A DNA stretch of 64,000 bases, taken from positions 1,338,170 through 1,402,169 of the forward strand of contig CM037830.1 in assembly GCA_021234535.1 (NCBI GenBank), read 5' to 3'. A model generated the notes under the pieces. The model had not been told where the DNA came from, made no database searches, and saw only the letters and a program-made list of their open reading frames with translations. This document shows positions 29,101 through 41,100 of the stretch, piece after piece. The DNA is from Stichopus chloronotus (taxonomy: Eukaryota; Echinodermata; Holothuroidea; Aspidochirotida; Stichopodidae). Made by a program: the position numbers and the translations under genes. The first letter of the stretch is position 1. Each line of letters opens with the position of its first letter.

Positions 29101-32100
29101 TGAAAATCTGAAACCCTGTAACAGGGTATATAAGTAGCTATACAGTATTATTCACATATTTAGGGTAGCCTTCTAGTGTAACTACCTTTACATGTTAGGC
29201 AACACCAAAAATCCTAAGCCACTGTGGAGAAAATTGCTAGAAGGAGAAAAAGTTCCAACTAACATTTCTGACTATCTTTTGGATTTTTAGATTAGGATCT
29301 TTTGCACCTGCCATCAATTTTTGAGGGATGGATTCTTAGCCGAGGGGGGGAAATGTTTGATACTTTCGACAATCAGACTTTTCATTCTCCAAGTAGGGGA
29401 TAGCCACAGTACTGGCCATGTAGGGACAACAGAATTTGCCGGGGAATGAAACCGCTTACTTTTCAAGTTAAAAAGTTTGCACACATTTTCAAGACTAAGA
29501 CAAAGGCAACTTTAAGTTGTGATTTGGTCATTCATGTTTTTCATGTGAAAAATTTGCTTAGATGGTTAACTATGTAGAAGCAAAAGGGGGTAGTGCTTAC
29601 ATCAATCCTTCCATAGGTAAACCTACCATTGCTTGTTGCAGATTCCTTTTGTGTGTGTGTGTGTGCATGCGTTTTCGGCGCCTACCGGGGATATTCGTTA
29701 GGATACACACCCGTCAACTGGGGTTACGCCGCGAAACGGGGATATCCCCGATTTTAAGAGCACCAAATCCTTACCAATCATGGTGCTAGTAATACCCCCT
29801 GTGGTTCTTGGAACGATCCGGACACTTTCCCCGGTTACCTGATTTTTAACGCATTTGAGTGTAAAAATGTGTAAGTGCTGCAAATTACGATTTCGATACC
29901 CAAAGTGTAAGGCTGTTACACAACATCCAATTGTGACTCCCCGCTTCCCGCGCTTATTTCGCAAATTCGTGTGTATGGATTGTCTGAGCGACAACAATTA
30001 GCAAGATAGGTTTTACTTTCGCGCCATGTTTGTGAATAAGTACAATTTTGATTAATTTTTTAATTTTAATAAACTTTAATTACAAAATTAAAATTTAAAT
30101 TAAAATTCGATTAATCAAATTATAGATTTGTTTAATCAGGTAATGAACTTGATTAATTAAATTAATCAACTTGATTAATCAAATTATGTAAATGTGATTA
30201 TCAAATTAGTAATGTGATTAATTTAATTATGAAGTTGTTTAATTGGATTAAAATTGCATTTCTTTCCATATGTGTCATGTATGAAAAAAAAAATCCTGAT
30301 AGAACTTCGTAAAAAAAAAATGTTTATCTAATATGTAAATTACACAGTAGATCTTTAATGTTTATACTTCTGTGATTTATGTGCTGTGTTGAGTCTGCCT
30401 ATACCCCTGTGTTAGGTTACGATAAGGCGCATAGGCTTAAACCATTGTGGATAGTGTGCCATGTTAAAATAAGTATTTACTTCGCCTAGAATCAGTTTAT
30501 TATACTACTAGAGATACATGATTATTGTGTGGAGTCATAGGACTAAGTTAAGACCAAATCTAGGCTATACTTAATTATTGCACAGTCCATTATCAGGCCC
30601 GTAGCCAGCCCATGTGGAGGGGTGGGCCTTTTTTCTAAGCAGTGGACCTTTTTTTCCAAATAAGGAAGCGACTGGCTGGTGCTGTAAGCATGCAGTTGCT
30701 GGGGGTCCGGAGGCATTTTCCGGGGATTTTTTGAAATCTGATTTTCCGCAATCTGGAGGATTTTAGAGGACTACATAAGACCTTCTGTCGTAGACAATTT
30801 ACGTAAATAGTAGACACAAGGGCGTAGCCAAAATATGTCAATGGGGGGGTGCGAACTCGTGAAGACTATTTAAGCAGAGCGCCACCGACAGTTGGCTCGG
30901 AGCGTAAAAGAAAATTTTGACTTTTGCAAACCCCCTAGATGGTCGGAAATAGCCCTTCCCAAGTCTTTTCAGTTGCATGAACCCAGCCTTAAAATATAGA
31001 TGTCATGTCTACAATTTCTCAATTACTGAGAAAACAATTAGTCTGTGAAAAAATGATGCAATGCCGAGATGAGCATTCAAAGAAACGTTTGGCGCTACAA
31101 ACCACTCAGATAGATGAAAACTGCCCTTCCTGGGTGTTCAACATGCATACATACATGCTCCCAACCCTAAATTCCACCCCTGCCTTGGTAAGCCTGCCGC
31201 ATATATTGAGGGAATTACTATTGAACGATATCGCGGGGGAAAAAAGCGAAAATGAGATCAAGCAGGGTCGCCCTATTCGCCCAACTTTCCGTGGCTATGT
31301 CTATGCGCCTGGGTATTTCTACTGGGTAAGACCTAAAAAAAAAAAAATACCACAATATTGCCAAGGTGAGGGGGGAAGGGAAGGTCGCCTCTTTCGCCCC
31401 CTCCTTGGCTACGGGCCAGAGTAGACACTCTTTGGTGATCGTAGCGTCTTGGACAGGGCTTAAAATGTACCGACTGCACCCGACTTAATTGAAAATATTT
31501 AATCGGGCCCGGCGACGGCTTACGACACAACTGAACTCTAGTCGTGGAACCGGTCACACGACCACAACAGACGCGATGGGTGGTCGCCGTCGTGTCGCAG
31601 GTTGTTGTGGCAGTGTGTCCCGGGCTTTGTATTGTATCTATAGTTCAAATATCCAAAGCCACAATGACATAACCATGCATGTGCATTTTTGAGCTTATTA
31701 TCACATCACCCCACTTAGTACATGTGGGGATGAGATATTGTGGTCAGTTTGGGCCTGTATATATGACATAAGTGGAAAGGTTTTATCTTCCTGTTAAAAG
31801 TGAACAGAAATTCGGCCTCAATATGTAGAGATAAAAAATACATCATAGCTGACCCTTCAGACACAGGACTGGAAAAATGGACCTCCTTCAAGTTGGGGTG
31901 GGTCTTTCGAACGCTCCGACCCCCTGTGGCTACGGGCCTAATTATAGTTTATTTTAGACTGCATGTCTAATTGGTTGTTAATTTGTGTACATGGTAGGTT
32001 TTAAAATCCTGCAATTGAGCAATTTAGCGGCTAAGCAATAAATGTTGCAATATGTTCCACATAACCCAGTTGGGACAATAGATGGTATTAGAGCCATTAC

Positions 32101-35100
32101 ATATGACAATAATTGCTTATGAACCATTAACCTCTTCTCACAGTATCTTTTTAAACAAGCCTCTCATAGGCTGAGTAGACTAGAGCTGAGCAAATATTTC
32201 AAAAGTTGAAAGGAATTAAGCCAAGCAGATGGTGGTGGAAGGGGGAGACAAACTGTTGTGCATGTGTATTAAAGCTGTAAAATTGCAGGGGATGATGGGT
32301 GGCAAGGGGGCCAGAGGTTATCTTAACTAAGCACTGTGAAAGTACTAAAAACTTCCCTATTAATGAAGGGTAAAGGTTGAGCTTAGGCCCCTAACCCTGG
32401 GTGTTTTATACAAGGAAATTCTCTCAAAAGTTTTGATGTCTTTCAATTAAAAATGATGCAGCACTTCTCTGTTGAATAATAAGAATTCCTGGAATCCAGG
32501 AACACAACCCTGGTTGTGGATAAAAGGGAATTCTCTCAAAAGTTTTGATGTCTTCAATTAAAGATGATGCAGCACTTTCCTGTTGAATAATTAGAATCCC
32601 TGTTTTCATTTTACACATGTTCTGTCTACTCTTTTGCTGTTTGCAACTATATGAGAAGAGTATATTACAATGATGCATGATTAAAAATAACAAGATCATT
32701 TGTATTGTATATTTGTCATCTCTTACATCAAATAAGGTACTCATTATGCAACAAAATGCAAACTTAGTACAAGGAAATATGAATATGAGGCTGGCGTCAA
32801 ACTGTAGCACTGCCACGGTGCCACAGTCTGGCAATGACAGCTGGTTTGCTCACATCACTGTTATGTGCGTACATGTCATATGGACGGTATAACAAATCCC
32901 CAGTTCCATGTGATATAATAAGGATTTATCCCCGTTTTCTGTGTATTACTTCAACTGTGTGTTCTGTGTTCTCTGTACTGCTACACTAGATACAAGAGAT
33001 AAGAAATATCATGATAATTTTGTGATATCAAAAGGTTTTTGCAGGTCGGTAGGGAAGGAGGCATACATACATTTGCTGCAAATGTGGAGCTGGCGTCAAA
33101 TTGTAGCACTTCCACCGTACCATAGTGACAGATGCTTGCTCACATCACTATTGTCGGTGTTAAGGTAACAAATCCCCAGGTCTCTGTGAAATAATAAGGA
33201 ATTATCCCCGTTTTCAGTGTACAACTTCAACTGTGTGTGCTGTGTTCTCTGTACTGCTACACTAGATATGGGAGACAGCATCATCGTTTTGTGATATCAA
33301 AAGGGGAAATTTAACCATTTTTGTAGGTCGGTAGGGAAGGGGGAACAAATACATTTGCTGCAATGTGGAGCTGGCATCAAATTTTAGCACTGCCACCGTA
33401 CCACAGTGACAGCTATTTGCTCATGCCACTGTTGTCTGTGTCAAGATAACAAATCCTCAGTTCCCTGTGAAATAATAAGGATTTATCCCCGTTTTCAGTT
33501 GACAACTTCAACTGTGTGTTCTCTGTACTGCCACACTAGATTTGGGAAATTAGCAACAGCATGATCATAGTGTGTGATGTCGAAAGGTAAAATTTAATCA
33601 TTTTCTTAGGTGGGCAGGAAAGGGGCATACATATACTGTATGTTGGCTGCAAAGGTGGAGCTGGTGTGGAGTGGGAGGAGTAGGAGCCGGGAGAGGATTA
33701 ATAGCATCATGCACCCGGAAAAGATGTAAAAATATTTTTGTATCAAATTGTAGTACAGTTAAACTTGTATTAAATTTATACAAAAACGTGAATGAACCTG
33801 GAATCAACCTGTGTGGCACTGCCACAATTCCATTTTAATATTGAACTCAGTTTGCTCACATTACTGATGTCTGTGTCCTATAGATACGGCACATATCCCT
33901 ACAGTATGTTGCAGACTAACGTGTGAAACTACAGTATGACTAAGAGAGAGTGGCCAATTACCAATGACTCTTGAGACACACATTTAAACGACGCTTATAT
34001 TGTTGCCTAACTTGTGCTGTTTAGCTTTGTAGGAAGTTCATCACTAGTCTAGGGTACAATCCCCTGACTTAAAAGGAAAACTGCAACCTGTCATAATTTA
34101 ACATGTATAGAAGGATATTTGGATAATCCATTTGCATGGATATGCAGGCAAAATGCTGTCAGGTTTCTGCAATAATTTGCTTGTTTCTCTTTTTACTACA
34201 TCTATAGCAGATGCGTATTACAATAGGGATGACAATTACAATGACACTTATCAATAAGTAACACCCAAGGAAGAAACAGAAAAAAAAAACACCTAGACTC
34301 TCTCAGAAGTTTCAGTAGTTGATCATCACTTAGAGTACCACATAGCTGCTTTACAGCTGACCTGAAATACAGTAATAGCCAAGTGCAAGAATTTGGAACC
34401 ATGTCTTCACAATTGAAAGTAGACCAACACTAATTGCGAATAAAACATTTTGTGGAAGGGGGAAGGAGATTGATAATGTTAACCATATCTTGATTGCTTC
34501 TAAATTGAGCGTTTGTTAGATTATTTTATTACAGAAAGATTGATCTTTGGTGGATAGGTGATATAGAGTTGAATACACCCACTTTTTTCACTTTTTGAAA
34601 TCGACTCATTAAAAAGGAAAAATGACTATCTATAGATCGGAACAGCTCTAACACATTAAGCACATATCAAAATCGAAGTGAACTTTCTGCACTCTTATCT
34701 TTCTTGGTTCAAGGAATTTCTTTTTCCTTTGTTCATTTAAACAGTTTAGGCAATAGTGTTGGTCTTTAACGTTTGCTTTGTTACATGTATTTCTTAAATT
34801 ATTGAATTAAAATATATGGGCTGGGGCAGGCAATCGATTAAAAGATATGTGTCTTTGACTTTACACACATTTCTAGGAAAGAGGTAAGCTTAACAGACAG
34901 TCAAAAGTGCAATTTATTACTCAGAATGTATGTAGTAGGTTTGACAATAGTCTCAGTATCAACATATGCTAGTAATGAAATAAAATTTCTTCTCCCTTCT
35001 CTTCCTCAATATTCTACCAGTCTCAAAGACATATTCAAGTAACAATTGAAGGGATTCTTCAATGGAAGAGAACAATTTTCCACAGCAAAAATTTCAAACC

Positions 35101-38100
35101 CCATGTCTACATATTTATCCAAACTAAAAGGGGAAATCAGGGTTTGCCTGAAAAGTTCACCTTTGATGATTTTTCTTTCTAAACTGATTGTTCACCGAGA
35201 TATAGAGACGTTGGGGAGGTGTTTGAAGGTAGACGAAACGGTAATTATTGCGTTCATTACTGTTGAATCCGAACTCTTAATATTTGTCGGGTACAAAAAA
35301 TAAACGGATGATGCACAAGACAAGACAGCTTCCTCTATACGATGACCAATCACAGCGTAAGACTGAGATGACATTATATGAATAAACATAACCGAATGTT
35401 TAAGGTTCTCATGCTGTTTGTGCATTGCTCAATGCTAAGTAAACAAGAGTTTAATGATAGTTGATGATACATACAGCACCCGTAGGCTGCGTGTGAAATA
35501 GGAAGCCCCACCTCCTCATACCTTGAAAAGGCGATAGTATTGAATATTCATATTTGATTCAACGTAAATGCATGTTACAGACTTTCGGAGTTCTTCACCG
35601 ATTTTTTTTTTTTTTTGCAAATTTGCCACGTTTCTGAAATTGTCCACATGTTTTGTGATAATCTTGATCATATTTGTTAGTTATAACTCGTTGTACGACA
35701 CCGGTGGGGAATCGTAGTGAAATCAATTGTGAAAATAAACCCTGACTTCCCCTTTAAGATCCAATTGTCCCTAGTCAAGAAAGATTTCCGGTTGCATCAA
35801 CTTAAGGTTTAAGAAATTGCCACGTAACAGTGGCAAATAAGTTGGTTTCCTTTGAAATTGAAGCCCTCATTTAAGTAGTTGACACTAGTGAACATGTAGA
35901 CTGAGTAGATTGTAGTTCTACTTACAATATTGCAGAAATGAGTCACACCCCTATTAAACTATTGTGATTTTTTTTTAAGAAGAGAGAAAATTATTCCTAC
36001 CTTTTCTAACATATCAATTTTTTTCAGGGGCCTATCCCTTTACATTTTGGCACAGTTGTTTGTATGTTCTTCCTGCATATTTTGATTGAATAAGTTCAAT
36101 ACTGCATTCTGCTCTAATGGATTAAGATGAACATAAATAGAAGACATTGTACCTTATGGGAGGGTGATATGAAATATTTGAATTTTAGACATAATTTCAA
36201 GAAAGTCAATTCACATTTGTTTTCGATTTTAGCCTTTGTTGCAGATGTAATAATTTATCATTATAGTTGGAAATGAAACCTTTCCATGTGAACCCCCACC
36301 CCTTCTGTGTGCGTGCATCATGCAGCCAGTTGTTTGCTGTTGTCCTTATTGTACATCAAGTTGGTAGTGTTTTTGGCAAAAAAGAATGTATACATACCAG
36401 TTATATTAAGCAATAGATGAAGTGTGTACTTAAAGAAAAGGGCGCACATGATTCAGACCTTGAATTTTACTTATTGTATGGTGCAAAGCAATCACATTAG
36501 TGTAGAGAAAACTTGTGGCATAGATATGTTACAACTTCATGTTGGATTTTTTCATCAAAATTGGCATCTTTTCACAAGGTCAGTCCAGATTGAAATACAT
36601 CCGATTACTCATTGATGAAAACCAAATCTTACTGCACCCGGCAGGGATCAAACGTTAACCCTATTAGCTAAGGTTCATTGCTTCAAATGTCACGAACTTT
36701 ACCTACTTGACATTAGCATTGGTACAAAAACAAATGAGCCAGGTTGCCCAATTGTACATTCAGTTATATGTCAACAAGGAAGTCGATCTATTAACTGTGT
36801 AATATCTTGTACTTTTTCTAGTTGGTACATTGTTATATATGATTCTTGAAGTAGGCCTTTTGCCGTTTTATATGATCCTTCATGTTGTTGCTTTTGTCTA
36901 TGTTCCTTTGTTGGTAAAATAAAATTTGTGTCTCAGAAAGGAACAAACATGGCTTTCAGTCTTTTTGCATGAATGTAGAGTATATATGGAGAGTGTACTT
37001 TCTGGTTTCTTTCTAACATTTTCTTTGTGCTTGCTATTGATGTATGAGATATAAAGTTTTTCGCTCTCCAATCCAAAAATAAAATATGGCAAAACAAACA
37101 ATAGTACAGCTAAATAGGTTATGGAAATGTGACATCATCATTAGGATACATATTCAACTCATTGCACTGTAAATGGCACAATATATATACCTTGTTAATT
37201 AACTAACTTCCACACTATGCAACTGATTTGATACAACACATTATACCCCTCACCACCGAGCAATGATACTATCATTGAGCCATGTGAGACTTCATAAATC
37301 TCTAGTTACACATCATGTTGTTTTCACAGTAAAATTGGGGATATGGCAATTTATCCCCACTTTCATGTTTAAAAAAAAAAGTGTTATCCCCACATTGCAT
37401 GCGCAGGTCCGAACCAAGAAAACAAAGCTTTTCTCACTTTTGCATATGATAGTGTGCGATGGCAGCCTCCACAAATGATGAAACTGAGCAAACATTATTG
37501 AAAAGTCACTAAGAACAAAAGTCCCCGATTAGCATGCGTACAACTTGCGTCCCCGATAGGCGCCAAAAACGCGTATGCGTGTTTGTGAGTTGACAATTGC
37601 CATCAATCAGGGACCCTTGTGGGAAATAACACATACCAATCGGGGACCCATCTGGAATTGGGGACGGGCCCCGTTTCAAATTTGGCTTTTAAATAGCCTT
37701 CATGTTATATATGATGGTGCCATGAAGCTATCTATTGATTTTGAAGGAGTATAGACGAAGTTCCCATTGAGATAGTGTTGGGTTAGGTCCTCTTTTGCAG
37801 GTGTATGTGTGTAAGGTACCATGTACACGATTCCCTAGTGACAAACCGATACACACTCACTATTACAGTGATAAGTGTTAATTGAAAAAAAAAATTGAGT
37901 GCCCCCATTTTTTGTTGTGGCAAAGGGTATTATTTACCATCAATATAGCCCACTACAATGTTTATCTACAGCCATCCACGGTTGAATAGTAAAATGAAGG
38001 GGTCTCCATTTGGTGGTATAAACCTGTATGTGTGTGTGCTATTGATGAATAACTCCTAGTACCCTCGCTGCAATGCATTGGCATTTGCTTTGTGTTTCAG

Positions 38101-41100
38101 TGAGGTAGTGTGTTAAGATGACTACAAAAGGGTAGCAGAGCAGCATCCTGGTATTGATTTAACAGCCATTGTTTGGGGAGAGGAAGCCCGGTAGTATTAG
38201 ACAATGGGCATTTGGATGCGACAGGATTAGTTCGCGGCGTAACAGGACATATGAGGGTACACATAGCAGAATTTCAGTGGCATGCCTAAATAAGTACATA
38301 CAACTAACTTGATTTGCAAAATGGCACCTTCAGATTAGTATTACATATTTTATGCTCTTATAGTTGGTGTCATCAAATCAAGGAGAATACCAAATATGCC
38401 ATCAGTCATTGCTTTTATTGATTTTGTTGTTATTTCACTCCTTACACTACTCAAGATTTAATGAGTAGTAACGTTTGAAGTTTCTATATTGGAGCATTTT
38501 TTAAGCAGGCTGAATAAATATCTGGTTTGCAATCATGGTAAGAGAATTCAAGTTTGTGTACTTGATTTTCAGCTTTCGTTATTTGTTTGCCAAATTTGAT
38601 TCAACATTCTCTTTTTCTCATAGTGGAAACAGAGCTGCCATTAGATGAGATTAAGTGCGAATATATACTTCACAAATATTATAAAGTGAATAATTCAAGA
38701 ATAGTTCAAGCAGAGAAAGTTATTGTACCTCCATCTGATGGCTGTGCCCAAGAGTGCGGTTTGTGAGTATACCTCAAAGTCTTCCACAAAATTTAAGCAT
38801 GACATAGGGTCAATTAATTGCTGTTAAGCTTACATGAGCTACATCTCTCAGCTGGCTGTATGCATTTATAGCTGTACATTTGTAAAAAATCATTGTTACA
38901 TATTTCACACTACTTAAATACTTCGCAACAGCATCTGTGATTTACTTCTATTATGTCAACTAATTAACTTATAGCCTCTGTGATTTATGATTATTAAATC
39001 ATCTCAGTAACTATAGCCTCTGAGATTTATGTCTATTACATGAATTGATTAACTTAAGGCTCTGTGATCTATGTCTATTATGCCAACTGATTAACTATAT
39101 CCTTCGTGATCTTTGTCTGTTACTGTATGTCAACTGATTAACTATAGCCTCTGTGATTTACAGTATATCTATTGTGTCAACTGATTAACTATAGCCTCTG
39201 TGATTTACAGTATATCTATTGTGTCAACTGATTAACTATAGCCTCTGTGATTTATATCTATTGTGTCAACTGATTAACTATAGCCTGTGTGATTTATATC
39301 TATTGTGTTAACTGATTAACTATAGCCTCTGTGATTTACATCTATTGTGTCAACTGATTAACTATAGCCTCTGTGATTTATATCTATTGTGTTAACTGAT
39401 TAACTATCGCCTCTGTGATTTATATCTATTGTGTCAACTGATTAATTATAGCCTCTGTGATTTATATCTATTGTGTCAACTGATTAACTATAGCCTCTGT
39501 GATTTATATCTGTTGTGTTAACTGATTAACTTTAGGCTCTGTGATCTATGTCTATGAAATCTATGTCAACTGTGATCTGTGTCAGATGTGGTCTATGTCA
39601 ACTGATCAGCTATAGCCTCTGTGATCTACGTCAGTTATGTCAGCTGATTAGGTGTGGCGTCTGTGCGCTACGTCAATTGTATCAACTGATTAACCATGGC
39701 CGCCTCTGTGATCTTTGTGATGTCAACTGAGTTATTGTTTCTTCTGTTGCATCGTTATAGCACATATCACATGTTTGCAGTACCTAACACCACCCTGGTA
39801 TTGTTAGTAAAGAAAGCTCTTCCTGCGTGCAACAATTGCGGTGACAGGCCTGTGTTCTTCATAAAAGGAGATGCTGCAGAGTTTAAAAGTAACGCCACTT
39901 GTGCAACTACAGAATCTAGATATCGAAAACCACTGGATTATCCTCCTCTATCTGACAATGTAAACAAATCTCTGGTAAGTTTTTTCTTTTTACTGCAATT
40001 TTGATCATTACCAGTATGACTGAATTTAATACTCAAACGACTTTATGGGATCCAGTATGTCAGCAGTTTCAAAGATTGTTTCACAAGGCCAAGTGCACTA
40101 TTGATAAACTAACGAAAATGTAATAATGTGATACACTATATTGCCACCAAATGCCTGATATACTACTAGCAAATTCAACAACCTAATATCCTATCAATAA
40201 ATGCAGTAGTTTGATATATTACAAATAACAAAAGGCAATAATTATACCACAAACAATGTAAATAATCTGATATATTATAAACAAATTTTATCTGATATAC
40301 TACCAAGAAATGCAGTAAAGTAATATACCACCAACAAATGCAAAAAGCTCATATACTACAAACAAATGGCAGTAATTTTATATACTACCAGCAAGTGCAA
40401 TGAACTTGTATTGCTTTTATTACCTTAATGTTTTTTTCTTTTTTATTCTAGTGGTTTGGAAATCCTTAAAAGTAACAGTTAAGTTTTATCAAAAATTTAG
40501 CAGTTATCTGTGGTATTCTTCATAGATGCAGAAGCTATCTTTAATGTTATATCTGAGCATGTCATCACAGGGTTCAACTGTTAAGTAGATTGAACATTGA
40601 ATTGGGCAGATGTTTACCACTCTCACTAAAGCACTGCGTCAGCAAAATTTTAGCAAATTCCGCTAGCCGATGTTGGTTGATGTTCAACAACCTACATATA
40701 TTTGCTCCGGAATTAATCGGTATTAAGCGTATTAATCCAAGAGATTAAAATTTTTGTAAAAAAATCTTTAAAATTTAATTTTTTTTTCTTTTTAAAACTT
40801 TAAAATTTTTGTCCCCTGGACAACTAGCTTGTAGTAGGAGATTTGGAAACGAAACCAGGGGAGGGTCAAGTCCATGTTACACAATTAAGCATGACTGGGA
40901 TAGATAATGAACCAGTTCAAAGCCAACCTCACCCCCTCTCAGACCGTACCATTCCTGGGGGCTCTTCTAAACTTCACACAGAGACTAGCATTTCCATTTC
41001 TGGCAGCCTATAAGAAATTACCTCCACTGTCTGTCATATGATGATGCGCCCACTTAAGATTCATTTTCTCAACTCCTACAAGCCTGAGGCAGGGGACATG

